Shown here: positions 35,618 to 44,953 of the stretch, one piece after another
How the letters are laid out: every line of letters starts with the position of its first letter
How positions within the stretch are numbered: the first letter of the stretch is position 1
DNA from: Bacillus methanolicus
GTDB taxonomy: Bacteria; Bacillota; Bacilli; Bacillales; Cytobacillaceae
DNA length: 64,000 nucleotides
Direction of reading: 5' to 3'
NCBI RefSeq assembly: GCF_008764295.1
Contig: NZ_VTQX01000005.1
Location: 62,001 to 126,000, forward strand
Notes under the pieces: generated by a model
Seen by the model: the letters and a program-made list of their open reading frames with translations, nothing else
Databases searched by the model: none
What the model was told of the DNA's origin: nothing
Program-made: the position numbers and the translations under genes

Positions 35618-37096
35618 TTATTGTTTTCGAGCCTTCCTTTTGACAAGAATCAAAAAGACAATAAACAAAATAACGACACTTGCAGTAGCTCCAATAAACG
35701 GAAGATTGAGTCCTGATTTTTCCGTTAGTACATATATTTCTGCCATTTCTCGATCAAGAATGATTCGGTACTGTCCAGCTTCACTGCGCACTAAATCACC
35801 ATTCAACAATCCGCGAAGTTCTTTTTCATCTTCCAGTTCTTCCTTCAATGTTACCGATTGGGACTTTGTTGTATTATTAATAGCAATAACGGAAGTTTCC
35901 CCTTCATATTCCCGCTTAAAAACGATCATTCCATCCTGCTCAAAGAGTACTTCCATACTTCCTCTTGTTAGCATAGGATTTTCATTTCTAATTTTAGCGA
36001 TACTTGTTATATAGTCTATTAATTCCTTATCAGTTCGAAAGTCCATTTGTCTTTGATTATCAGGCTCTTCTCCACCATCCAAGGCAATCTCACTCCCGTA
36101 AAAGACGAATGGAATACCAGGTGTTGTGTATAAATACGTTAGAGCCATCTTCCATCTTGGACCAGGATGCTCATTTTGTACGACCGCATCCCTCGTAAAA
36201 CGGTGTACATGCTGATTATCCATAAATCTTGTTAACAAGGATGAATTTTCATAAATGTCTTGATTTTGTTGCGACTGCTCGACTACCGCCTGCAGAGATT
36301 GATCAGGTTTGGAAAATCCAGCCCTTAAATCACTATTAGATAAATAATCAAGGAATCCATCAATACCTACTTTTTGATATCGTTCCAACAAAGCCGCATC
36401 CTCTGTTTGGATATCTCCAAGTAAAAAGAAATCTTCCTTCACCTTTCGAACTTCCTGTGCAAAATCAAGCCAAAAATCAACAGGAATATGCTCGACATAT
36501 TCCAGTCGAAAACCATCAATATTCGTTTCTTCAACCCACCATTTTGCCATCTCAAGCAAATAATTTTTCACTTCTAAATTTTCATGTGCTAAAGTAGGAA
36601 GTCCATTAACCTTTTCTTGTCGAAACCAATCTTGTTTATCGGCCTCGCTTACCCATGGATGATTCGGACCGACGTGATTTACATTAAAATCGATTACAAT
36701 TTTTAATCCTAGATCATGAGCGGTTTGTACAAGCTTCTTCAATGTTTCAAGAGTACCAAAGTGCTCCTCAACCTGATAAAAATCTTTTGTCCAGTTGCCA
36801 TGATACCCATTGTCTTCATTATCAAATACTGAAGATAGACCGATTGTTGTAAAGCCCATCCCTTTAATATAATCAAGCCGATCAATAATTCCTTGAAAAT
36901 CACCGCCATGATAGCGATTTGGATCATCAGCATCGACGCTAAAGTCAATTGAAAAATCACTATTGTTAAACCGATCAATCGTTATGTAATAAATAGATTC
37001 ATCCTGAAAACTATGCTCTTCTTTTTCTACTGCACCAACTGGTAGTCCACAAAAAAGAAGCAACGGGATCAAAATGAACAAAATATACTTTTTCAT
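35618..37096 (-). CDS. Membrane-anchored GH13 alpha-amylase homologue with all catalytic acids substituted
   Basis: A 492-residue protein with an N-terminal signal peptide (about 1-22) and a C-terminal membrane anchor followed by KRKARKQ. The (beta/alpha)8 amylase fold is clear from RYHGGDFQGIIDRLDYI, DFNVNH (conserved region I), GIPFVFYGSEIAL and the C-terminal beta domain. The catalytic positions are not conserved: region II GFRLE has Glu199 in place of the nucleophile Asp, region III LLGD has Asp228 in place of the acid/base Glu, and region IV reads DNQH with Gln295 and His296 in place of His-Asp. Hydrolysis is therefore unlikely; a carbohydrate-binding or scaffolding role is possible. The reading frame is intact and the flanking fold conserved, which argues against recent decay. 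Confidence 0.9.
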   Translation of the reverse strand: MKKYILFILIPLLLFCGLPVGAVEKEEHSFQDESIYYITIDRFNNSDFSIDFSVDADDPNRYHGGDFQGIIDRLDYIKGMGFTTIGLSSVFDNEDNGYHGNWTKDFYQVEEHFGTLETLKKLVQTAHDLGLKIVIDFNVNHVGPNHPWVSEADKQDWFRQEKVNGLPTLAHENLEVKNYLLEMAKWWVEETNIDGFRLEYVEHIPVDFWLDFAQEVRKVKEDFFLLGDIQTEDAALLERYQKVGIDGFLDYLSNSDLRAGFSKPDQSLQAVVEQSQQNQDIYENSSLLTRFMDNQHVHRFTRDAVVQNEHPGPRWKMALTYLYTTPGIPFVFYGSEIALDGGEEPDNQRQMDFRTDKELIDYITSIAKIRNENPMLTRGSMEVLFEQDGMIVFKREYEGETSVIAINNTTKSQSVTLKEELEDEKELRGLLNGDLVRSEAGQYRIILDREMAEIYVLTEKSGLNLPFIGATASVVILFIVFLILVKRKARKQ

Positions 37097-37231
37097 TCAC
37101 CGTTCCTCCTACCCTATTCGTTTAATATACCCCGTTTATAAGATTATCGTTAAGTCTAGTTGTGCGTCAACTTTATTCACCTATCAAAAAATGTTACGAT
37201 AGAATTGAAAAAATTGAAAGGTTGTGATCCA

Positions 37232-38017
37232 TTGGTTCTTTTACCTCGTTTTGAATCCCCTGAGTTATTGATTCTACGCTCTTTAGCCCGTCGAAAACAT
37301 TTATCAGATAAAGACTATCATTACTATGAAAATCACGAAAAGGGGTTTGAAGGAGAGAAGAAATTTGATGATTTGTTGGAGAGTTTTCCAGAAGAGTGGT
37401 TGTTTTTAAATGGTCTTCTATTAGAGTACAATAATTCATTTTTTCAAATTAATACTTTAGGTATCGCTCAAGATAGTTTGTACATTTTTGATATAAAATA
37501 CTTTGAAGGAGATTTTACCATTGACGGAGAGCTTTGGAAGTATGTTAGTGGAACCCCCCTAAAAAATCCACTCCACCAATTACAACGATGTGAGTCATTA
37601 TTAAAGAGGCTTTTACAAGAAAAAGGACAGCATTTTCCCATTAAATCATATCTTGTTTTTAATCACCCCCACTTTACTTTGTATCATGCATCACCTGATC
37701 AAACGATGATTCTCCCCTCACAAATCAATCGCTTCATGACAAAATTAAAACATAATAAATCCAATTTAAATGATAAACATAGAAAGCTCGCTGACCTTCT
37801 TTTAGCGGAAAACCATCCCTACTATCCAAATGCTTATAAGCCAAAATATCAATACTCTGAACTAACGAAAGGAATCCTTTGCTCCAAATGTCATTCATTT
37901 TTTCTAAAAAAACTACAGCCTGGAACTTTAATTTGTCAAAGCTGTTCGCATGAAGAAAGTATAGAAAATGCCGTTTTACGTAGTCTTCAAGAGTTTCGCT
38001 TCCTGAAAGAAAAGTAA
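37232..38017 (+). CDS. NERD-domain protein with C-terminal zinc ribbon
   Basis: A 261-residue protein. The nuclease-related (NERD) domain spans about residues 35-150, with GFEGEKKFDDLL, the DIKYFEGDF segment in the position of the restriction-endonuclease-like D-X-K core, and a hydrophobic N-terminal stretch. Near the C-terminus CSKCHSF and CQSC form a CX2C...CX2C zinc ribbon. The start is taken as TTG with GAAAGG 9 bases upstream; 24 upstream residues are dropped. Substrate and role are unknown for most NERD proteins; no neighbouring defence genes were found. Confidence 0.78.
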   Translation: MVLLPRFESPELLILRSLARRKHLSDKDYHYYENHEKGFEGEKKFDDLLESFPEEWLFLNGLLLEYNNSFFQINTLGIAQDSLYIFDIKYFEGDFTIDGELWKYVSGTPLKNPLHQLQRCESLLKRLLQEKGQHFPIKSYLVFNHPHFTLYHASPDQTMILPSQINRFMTKLKHNKSNLNDKHRKLADLLLAENHPYYPNAYKPKYQYSELTKGILCSKCHSFFLKKLQPGTLICQSCSHEESIENAVLRSLQEFRFLKEK

Positions 38018-38287
38018 CAACGAACGAATTATTTGAATGGTGTAAATCTCTTCTGAGCAAAAAACAAATCCAAAGAACTCTTAGTAAAAATTTCAAACGA
38101 AAAGGCTACGGAAAATTTTCACACAATGTCTAATTTTGCAGCTGTCCCTAATGTTTTACAGTGAGAAGACCGCTTCTTTGCTAACTTCTTTTGGAAGAGC
38201 ACTCGTTTAAGCAAGCTTGTGAGAATAATATTAAAGGAACTACTTACGTTCAATTTGTAAAGTTCATCCGGGCTATTTTTGCTTGAT
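38018..38287. other. Intergenic region before the hairpin repeats
   Basis: About 270 bases with no supported ORF and no recognised element; it leads into the tandem hairpin repeats. Confidence 0.45.
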
Positions 38288-38455
38288 CATGTCCTCTAGG
38301 GCCTTTCATGAGTTTTTTGCGTCAGAGCATGTCCTGATGAGCACTTCATGCGGACATGGTTTTGTTTGGGGCTTGAGCGTGTCCTCATGAGCCTTCATGA
38401 GGACACGGTTTTGCTTTTTTCGCCAGAGTGTGTCCTCATGAACCTTTTCATACGG
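38288..38455. repeat. Tandem hairpin repeats (about four units of 40-51 bases)
   Basis: Units begin at 38288, 38328, 38378 and 38429 with CATGTCC, CATGTCC, CGTGTCC and TGTGTCC. The third unit is a perfect 13-bp hairpin, CGTGTCCTCATGA paired around a GCCT loop, followed by GTTTTGCTTTTTT; the second is an imperfect version (CATGTCC/GGACATG). The set ends just before the asnB stop codon, between convergent genes, so the units may act as terminators. Confidence 0.8.
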
Positions 38456-38464
38456 AACGTACAA

Positions 38465-40315
38465 CTATTCCACAAGCTGAATATTGTATTCTTCAAACCA
38501 ATAATGGAGCTGTACTAAATAGGCAAGAAGCTGTGGGCCTGTCATTAGCTGGCCAAACCATGGTTCTTTAAAAGCAGCACCCTCAGAAGCAATAATGGCT
38601 TTCAATTTTTCTTCATTGAAAAATTCATAGAGAACGGTGCCACGGTTTTTCATAATTTCTGCTAGTAAATTCTGAACTTCTTTTGTGTATTTCGGATTAT
38701 GCGTTTTTGGGTAAGGACTTTTTTTCCGATACAATACATCATGTGGTAAAACATCTTCCAACGCTTTACGGAGCAAACCTTTTTCCCTGTTTCCGTACAT
38801 TTTCATTTCCCAAGGGATGTTCCACACGTATTCAACCAATCGATGATCCGCAAAAGGGACGCGTACCTCCAAGCTAGCACCCATACTCATGCGATCTTTG
38901 CGATCTAGTAAAGTGGTCATAAACCAGATCATATTTAAGTAAAAAAGCTCTCTTCTTCCAGCTTCTAAAGAGTTTTCTCCATCGAGCCTTGGAGTTTCTG
39001 CGACTGTCGCATTGAATTTTTCCATCATATAATCTCGTAAACTTAATTTTTTTTGCCATTTTTCTTGTAATAAACTTTGGCGCTCATGAATGGAGCGCAT
39101 CCAAGGAAATCCTTCTCTTTGCAGATCTTCTGGGCGATGAAACCATGGATAGCCGCCAAAGATTTCATCAGCGCATTCCCCAGACAAACCGACAACAAAT
39201 TCTTTTTTTATCTCGCGACAAAACCATAATAATGAGGAATCAATATCAGCCATTCCTGGCAAATCGCGGACTTGAACAGACTCTTTTAAAAATTGCGCTA
39301 GCTCTTCTTGGGTAATCACATAATTATGATGGATGGTGTTAAATTCCTGCGTCATCTGCTTTATAAAAACCGCATCTGAATTTGGTTGAAATTCATTCGC
39401 TTTGAAAAATTGTTCATTCCCCTCATAATCGATTGAAAAAGTATGCAAAGGACCTTTTCCCGTTTTCTCATATTCGAGCGCCGCAATGGCCGTAATCGCA
39501 CTTGAATCGACGCCCCCTGATAAAAATGTGCACAGTGGGACATCGGAAACAAGCTGGCGCTCAACCGCATCTTTAAATAGGAAACGTACTTTTTCAACCG
39601 TTTCGTCGATTGTGTCCTCGTGCTTCTCACTTTTCACATTCCAGTAACGCCAAATCTTCAAACCGTTACTCGCTGAAAGGGTTAAAGCATGGGCCGGTCT
39701 TAATTCAAGTATACCTTTAAAAACACCACTTCCTGGGGATCTTGATGGTCCTAGTGCGAATATTTCTGACAAACCTTCCCGATCTATCTCTGTCTTCATT
39801 TCCCGATGTGCAAGAAGTGCCTTTATTTCCGAAGCAAAAATTAACCCCTTATGATGCTCTGAAAAAAACAATGGCTTCACACCTAAGCGGTCTCTTCCAA
39901 TAAAGAGCTGCTGTTTATTTTCATCCCAAATCGCAAAGGCAAAAATCCCATTTAAAAAATCAACGCATTTTTCTTCCCATTCCATATAGGCAGATACCAG
40001 AACTTCTGTATCAGAATGACCTTGAAACGAATATCCTTTTATTAGGAGTTCTTTGCGAATGTCTTCCGTATTATAGAGCTCACCATTGTAACAAATGATG
40101 TAGCGGTTGCCACTTTTCGTACGTACCATCGGCTGTTTGCCACCCTCTGCATCGACAACGATCAACCGCTTATGTCCAAAACCAACATGTGTGTCTGTCC
40201 ATATATTTGTATCGTCTGGACCTCGTTTCGCCAGTGTCTCTGTCATTTTTTCGAGCGTGTCTTTTTCATTTGAGAGGTTGCGGTGAAAATCAACCCATCC
40301 GGTAATTCCACACAT
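38465..40315 (-). CDS. asnB: Glutamine-hydrolysing asparagine synthetase (AsnO-like)
   Basis: Makes asparagine from aspartate, ATP and glutamine. The start is MCGITGW, so Cys2 becomes the glutaminase nucleophile after Met removal; the glutaminase domain (to about 210) contains RGPDD, GHKRL and YNGELYN. The synthetase domain has the PP-loop FLSGGVDSSA. The 616-residue length and the neighbourhood (next to a yisN-like gene) match B. subtilis AsnO, which is sporulation-related. AAAGGATG precedes the ATG; 42 residues of upstream open frame are rejected. No T-box leader was found. Confidence 0.94.
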   Translation of the reverse strand: MCGITGWVDFHRNLSNEKDTLEKMTETLAKRGPDDTNIWTDTHVGFGHKRLIVVDAEGGKQPMVRTKSGNRYIICYNGELYNTEDIRKELLIKGYSFQGHSDTEVLVSAYMEWEEKCVDFLNGIFAFAIWDENKQQLFIGRDRLGVKPLFFSEHHKGLIFASEIKALLAHREMKTEIDREGLSEIFALGPSRSPGSGVFKGILELRPAHALTLSASNGLKIWRYWNVKSEKHEDTIDETVEKVRFLFKDAVERQLVSDVPLCTFLSGGVDSSAITAIAALEYEKTGKGPLHTFSIDYEGNEQFFKANEFQPNSDAVFIKQMTQEFNTIHHNYVITQEELAQFLKESVQVRDLPGMADIDSSLLWFCREIKKEFVVGLSGECADEIFGGYPWFHRPEDLQREGFPWMRSIHERQSLLQEKWQKKLSLRDYMMEKFNATVAETPRLDGENSLEAGRRELFYLNMIWFMTTLLDRKDRMSMGASLEVRVPFADHRLVEYVWNIPWEMKMYGNREKGLLRKALEDVLPHDVLYRKKSPYPKTHNPKYTKEVQNLLAEIMKNRGTVLYEFFNEEKLKAIIASEGAAFKEPWFGQLMTGPQLLAYLVQLHYWFEEYNIQLVE

Positions 40316-40813
40316 TGTCATCATCCTTTCTAAGCTGAACGTGTGTCCTTTGATTTCTTTTGCTTTGCTATATGTTGGTATTGACTTTTGGCTCATTTCC
40401 TCCTTCATTCCATAAAACGATAAGAATAAGAAAGGTTTCACCCATCGTTCATGGAATCTGAAGACCTTTCAATCACTCTGAAAGGTGAGCGAAACCAATG
40501 TTTCATACGAAATGAGCTTAAAATCGTTTTATTAACAATTCTGTTTAATAAAGCCATTTTTTTAAGAGCAGCATTTCACAATGTACGTGTAAACATCATA
40601 TGCTGGGCTCAAAAATTGGTTAATTGTCCTAAGCTTCAGACAAAAATAATTAACTTTAAAAAAAGCAGGGCCTTGCAAGTTTAAAATAAATGGAAAATGT
40701 CTAGAAAGAATGTTGAGCAGATCCTTTTTAACGATTAAAGGCAATGTAAGAAAGCCTTGGTACTTCGTATCAATTGCTATGATGACTGCAGTAATTATTT
40801 TTGGAGGTTAACG
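40316..40813. other. Intergenic region asnB-yisN
   Basis: About 500 AT-rich bases. An 8-bp hairpin ACCTTTCA/TGAAAGGT lies at 40464-40486 upstream of asnB. No RNA motif or gene is supported. Confidence 0.5.
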
Positions 40814-41377
40814 ATGAATAGACAGCAACGATCCAAACTAATTGAGTTCCAAATTCGTGCCTATATTGAAGGCACAATTGAGTATATTAATGACCAATGG
40901 GTCTTTTTTGAAAATGAATCTGAGGAAGCTTCCCTTTTAGAAGAATATTTGCATCAAGAGCTTGAAGTGCTGCGACATTCTCGTTGGAGAAAAGGAGTTT
41001 TATTTGAAGATGGGAAGATGGCAATGGCAGACGAAATTCTCCTTCTTAAAAGCAGTGATACTCTTCGAATCCGAAAAAACCTCATTTATTCGCTGGAACG
41101 ACTACTAGAAGAAATATCTGACGACGCCTTTTACCAATTCATCACCCATTTAAACTCGCTTCATTTTTCAGTTTATGATTGTATTTACTGCTATAATCAT
41201 CTAACTTTTTTGAAAGGAGAAGATCGCAAAGAAGGGGTCAATTTCATTATTTTTGACAACCAAGAAGACATTTGCAGCATTCAGCACCATTTCTGCTATT
41301 ATGAAAAGAAAAATGACCGATTCGAATTCACATTAAATAATGGAAAAAGAACGATCATTGAGAAATTATCTTCTTAA
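40814..41377 (+). CDS. yisN: DUF2777 protein (YisN-like)
   Basis: A 187-residue cytosolic protein with Gln/Arg-rich N-terminus (MNRQQRSKLIEFQIRAYIEG), the segment INDQWVFFENESEEASLLEEY and a central FSVYDCIYCYNHLTFL with a Cys-X2-Cys. By pattern it belongs to the DUF2777 family, of unknown function. B. subtilis yisN sits beside asnO, which supports the assignment. GGAGG lies 6 bases before the ATG; 19 residues of upstream open frame are dropped. Confidence 0.75.
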   Translation: MNRQQRSKLIEFQIRAYIEGTIEYINDQWVFFENESEEASLLEEYLHQELEVLRHSRWRKGVLFEDGKMAMADEILLLKSSDTLRIRKNLIYSLERLLEEISDDAFYQFITHLNSLHFSVYDCIYCYNHLTFLKGEDRKEGVNFIIFDNQEDICSIQHHFCYYEKKNDRFEFTLNNGKRTIIEKLSS

Positions 41378-41379
41378 CT

Positions 41380-41408
41380 AAAGGCGTCCTAATTATGGAC
41401 GCCTTTTG
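41380..41408 (+). terminator. Terminator of the yisN-like gene
   Basis: AAAGGCGTCC and GGACGCCTTT form a perfect 10-bp stem with a 7-base loop, two bases after the stop codon; it is convergent with the EAL-protein gene. Confidence 0.9.
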
Positions 41409-41430
41409 ATACGTGCAGCTTTATACGCTC

Positions 41431-44340
41431 CTATGAGATCGACTTTGCCAACAGCACTTTTTCAAAATCAACGGCTGTCAGCGGTTGATGAAGATAAAAG
41501 CCTTGGGCGTAATGGCATTTTAAATCCTTAAGAAGCTTGATTTGTTCTTCTGTTTCTACCCCTTCAGCTACGACCTTGACGGCAAGTCCGTACCCCATTG
41601 TTATGATGGCCTTAACAATGGCAATATCCGTTGTTTCAAGACTTAAGTTATTGATAAAAGAACGATCAATTTTTAAAGTGTTAATCGGGAGATCTTTTAA
41701 ATAACTTAACGATGAATAACCGGTGCCAAAATCATCAATTGAAACACGAACCCCTAATTCCTGCAAAGATTTCATCACTTCAATGCTATGATCAATATTG
41801 CGAAGCATTGTACTTTCTGTTAATTCGAGCGTTAAATACTTCGGTTCGAGCTTCGCATCCGCTAATGCCCTTTTCACTTCTTTCACAAATTTGGTTTGCT
41901 GAAATTGATTTGCCGACACATTGACAGAAACCGTTAACCCTTCCATCCCTAAATTTTGCCATTGTTTATTTTGTTTACAAGCTGTTTTCAACACCCAGCT
42001 TCCAATTTCCTCAATTAACCCTGTTTCTTCTGCCAATGGAATAAACTCTCCTGGTGGAACGAGCCCAAGGACAGGATGATTCCAGCGAATAAGCGCCTCA
42101 CTTCCATAGAGCTTTCCAGTTTTCAGATCAATTAACGGTTGATAACAAAGAAAAAATTCTTGTTTTTGCAGCGCTTTTCGTAAATAACTCTCCAGCTCCA
42201 GCCGTTTAAAAGCTTCTTCATTCATTTTTTTAGAATAGAGAGTAATTCGATTTCCTCCCGGATATTTGCCCCGATTCATGGCAATATCCGCATTTTTTAG
42301 CAATGTTATTTCATCCTTCCCATCATTAGGAAAAAGGCTGATCCCGATGCTCGCGGTAATGTAAAACTCCTTCTCAGAATAATGAATTGGATCTGTCACC
42401 TTGCGCAATATCATTTTAGCCACTTTGATAATTTCTTCCATATCAACATTTTTAGAAAGAAGTAAATTAAACTTATCTCCACTAAATCTTCCTAAATAAG
42501 CACCGCTTGGAATGGCATCTTGAATTCGTTCACTAATTTCCTTTAAAATTTCATCACCTGCGTCATGTCCGAGGCTATCATTAATCATCTTAAAGCGGTC
42601 AAGATCAATTGCCAATACAGCGATTTGCCGTTTTTTCTTTTTTGCTCTTTGCAATGTTTCACTAAGCTTCTCTGTAAATTTAATTCGATTCGGCAGCCCG
42701 GTGTCCTGATCAAAATAGGCGAGCTGAACAATTCGGTCTTCAATTTTCTTTTGTTCCGTAATATTGCGACCAATACCGTAGATCCCAACGCATTCACCGT
42801 TTATCGTAATCGGAATGTTCTTAATGTGAAAAAGGTTCTTTTCTCCCGACTTTGAGTTAATTTCAATATTATAATATTGTTCTCTCCCTTTAATGGCCCG
42901 AAAGAAGTGCATACGCACCCTTGCAATATCATCTCTATTAATATACTTTAACGCTGATTTTCCGAGTAGTTCTTCCTCCTTATATCCGAACATTTTTTCA
43001 AAAGAGGCGTTTACACTAGTGAAATTCCCTGATAAATCTGTTGAATAGACAATATCTGCATTATTATCAAAGAGTGAGCGATAATATTGCTCAGAAATTC
43101 GGAGATGCGCGTTCAACTCATTAATATCATCTTGAGACGCTTTCATTAAATGAGTTAACGTCGCGACTGTTTTCAATGAGTCAGAAATGTCATAATCCAT
43201 TGCCATGTTCTTTTTCTTGCGCTGTACTTTATTTTCTGCCAAAGCTAAATAAGTAAAAGACTGACCAATCAATTTCGGGATTCCCTCGGCAATGGCGATC
43301 TCCCCATTGGCAAAAAATCCATTTGTTGGTGCCTGTAAGTGGAGGATTCGCAGCTCTTCATCAGCAAACCCATGTAAAATCCTTTTTCTTGAGAAACAAT
43401 TAAAAGTAAAAATTGCCTCCATATTTCTCTTTCCTAATGCTTTCATTTCTCGAACAGACTTATCCACGATTGTTGGTAAATCCGCATAAGCGAAAACTAG
43501 CTTGTCTCCCTCAACAAGAGGATGATTCATTTCTATAGCTCCACTTTCGAGGATTTTCGATATCCTCATCACCTTTTTCTTTCCTTTTGTATCTAGCATA
43601 AACAAAAACTCTTCTTTTAACGTCTCAATATCCTCAATAAAAGCCTTTCCTAAATAACGCTGGATAATTTGAAGTGGTTTTTTCTTGTCAATGGCGTAAA
43701 TGATATTTCCGCTCGCTTTTGTAATAGTAAAAGATTTCCCTATTTCCTGAAGTTTATAATTTATAAATGTTTCCATTTGTAAATCTGGATTGTTCAATGA
43801 TATCGCTACAATCCCATGATTGCTTTCTTCATCCCCATAAAAAACAAAGCCTTCAGGATACAGATGATCACCTGTGGCGACACCGCCGGCTACTATTACA
43901 TCAGGATTTTCATGATAAAAACAGTTTAGAACTGCAGCTAGCTCTTCACAATGATTTGTGGAAAATAAAATGAGTGCTCTTGTATCAAATCTCGTAAGCA
44001 TATCAGCGAGCATTTTCCCCATCTCATTCACATCACCATAGTCATTAAAAAGAAACAATGAGGAGTGAAGCTCAGTCCTTTCGAAAATAGTAAAGTTAAT
44101 GCTGATTTGTTCTTCAACCGTCCGTCCATTTTGGATGGCAGCCGTAGCAGTACAGCCTAAAACATGTGCAACTGGAAGCTCTGCACGAAGGCATTTCTGA
44201 ATAGCGCCAACCTCTTCTTTAACGGCTGAATTGGCAAACAACTGTATAAAAATATTCGGGTATTCATATAGTGCGTGATCTTCAATGAACTTTGTTAATT
44301 CGTTTGCATTTTTATACATATAAGAAATAGTTTTTATCAT
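41431..44340 (-). CDS. FIST-PAS-GGDEF-EAL cyclic-di-GMP signalling protein (GGDEF degenerate)
   Basis: A 969-residue cytosolic protein. Domains in order: FIST_N (about 25-230), FIST_C (about 235-375), a coiled linker, PAS (about 415-535, with a PAC-like ITEQKKIEDR end), GGDEF (about 545-705) and EAL (about 715-960). The GGDEF signature is SGDKF (620-624), so cyclase activity is unlikely. The EAL domain keeps EALIRW (Glu748), NVSANQF, DDFGTGYSSL, KIDRSFI and EGVET, all expected of an active phosphodiesterase. FIST domains are proposed sensors of small molecules such as amino acids. AGGTGG lies 5 bases before the ATG; a GTG three codons earlier falls within it. Confidence 0.93.
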   Translation of the reverse strand: MIKTISYMYKNANELTKFIEDHALYEYPNIFIQLFANSAVKEEVGAIQKCLRAELPVAHVLGCTATAAIQNGRTVEEQISINFTIFERTELHSSLFLFNDYGDVNEMGKMLADMLTRFDTRALILFSTNHCEELAAVLNCFYHENPDVIVAGGVATGDHLYPEGFVFYGDEESNHGIVAISLNNPDLQMETFINYKLQEIGKSFTITKASGNIIYAIDKKKPLQIIQRYLGKAFIEDIETLKEEFLFMLDTKGKKKVMRISKILESGAIEMNHPLVEGDKLVFAYADLPTIVDKSVREMKALGKRNMEAIFTFNCFSRKRILHGFADEELRILHLQAPTNGFFANGEIAIAEGIPKLIGQSFTYLALAENKVQRKKKNMAMDYDISDSLKTVATLTHLMKASQDDINELNAHLRISEQYYRSLFDNNADIVYSTDLSGNFTSVNASFEKMFGYKEEELLGKSALKYINRDDIARVRMHFFRAIKGREQYYNIEINSKSGEKNLFHIKNIPITINGECVGIYGIGRNITEQKKIEDRIVQLAYFDQDTGLPNRIKFTEKLSETLQRAKKKKRQIAVLAIDLDRFKMINDSLGHDAGDEILKEISERIQDAIPSGAYLGRFSGDKFNLLLSKNVDMEEIIKVAKMILRKVTDPIHYSEKEFYITASIGISLFPNDGKDEITLLKNADIAMNRGKYPGGNRITLYSKKMNEEAFKRLELESYLRKALQKQEFFLCYQPLIDLKTGKLYGSEALIRWNHPVLGLVPPGEFIPLAEETGLIEEIGSWVLKTACKQNKQWQNLGMEGLTVSVNVSANQFQQTKFVKEVKRALADAKLEPKYLTLELTESTMLRNIDHSIEVMKSLQELGVRVSIDDFGTGYSSLSYLKDLPINTLKIDRSFINNLSLETTDIAIVKAIITMGYGLAVKVVAEGVETEEQIKLLKDLKCHYAQGFYLHQPLTAVDFEKVLLAKSIS

Positions 44341-44440
44341 AGAAACCACCTAGACGTTTTCTATATTACTTATACTAAATAGCTTGAATAGTCTCTTTTA
44401 AAATACCACATTTGATGAAAAGGTTAAATTGAAAATAAAG

Positions 44441-44468
44441 AAAAAGCTGCCAATTTGACAGCTTTTTT
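44441..44468 (-). terminator. Terminator of yisL
   Basis: AAAAAGCTG and CAGCTTTTT form a 9-bp stem with additional CAA/TTG pairing and T-runs, 39 bases beyond the yisL stop on the minus strand. Confidence 0.8.
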
Positions 44469-44506
44469 CAGAATTTTGTCGATATTTTGTTGATTTATTC
44501 ACCCAT

Positions 44507-44854
44507 TTACATTGGTAAGCTGTAGCCTAAATAAAGAACGGAAATAAGCGAGAGTAAGAATAAAACCCAAAATACAGTCGTTGTCTTTCCCTTTTTTGTA
44601 CGTACGAGAACCATCTCCATAAAGCCAATAACGAGAATACCAGACAATACTTTTAAGATCGTCTCAACTAAATACGAAGATATTAAATAATGAACAAACA
44701 TTCCACCTGTTGCAAAAGTGATTAAATAAAACAGACGTAAAATCATGTGGACAATTTTTTGTCCCTTTTCTTTTCCAGCCTTTTGAAGTCCAAAAGCAAT
44801 GAAAAATAGAACTAGTGTTAAAACCCATGCTGTAACATGAATATGTATTGACAT
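44507..44854 (-). CDS. yisL: YisL-family small membrane protein (DUF1516)
   Basis: A 115-residue protein with four predicted membrane helices, matching the B. subtilis YisL family in length and in the KIVHMILRLFYLI, GFMEMVLVRTKKGK and LGYSLPM segments. Function unknown. GGAGG is present upstream of the ATG. It follows yisK on the same strand, the reverse of the gerP direction. Confidence 0.88.
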   Translation of the reverse strand: MSIHIHVTAWVLTLVLFFIAFGLQKAGKEKGQKIVHMILRLFYLITFATGGMFVHYLISSYLVETILKVLSGILVIGFMEMVLVRTKKGKTTTVFWVLFLLSLISVLYLGYSLPM

Positions 44855-44953
44855 GTGCGCTCCTCCTCAGGTTAAGTTCGTGAATATCTTATCATATTTA
44901 CATTGGAAATAGTAAATGAGAAGGTTCGTCTCAACGAATTTTTAAAACCTCTC

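Noticed and set aside
37232-38017. NERD gene as part of a defence island
   Set aside because: Neighbours are an amylase homologue and asparagine synthetase; no restriction, toxin or phage-defence genes are adjacent.
38288-38455. CRISPR array
   Set aside because: Units are hairpins of unequal length with no unique spacers and no cas genes nearby.
13872-40523. Shared 14-mer GCTCATTTCGTATG (13.87 kb) and its complement (40.51 kb) as a dispersed repeat
   Set aside because: A 14-base match is expected by chance several times among all pairs of positions in 64 kb; the flanks do not match.
40316-40813. T-box leader upstream of asnB
   Set aside because: No AGGGTGG-type T-box sequence or terminator/antiterminator pair on the minus strand.
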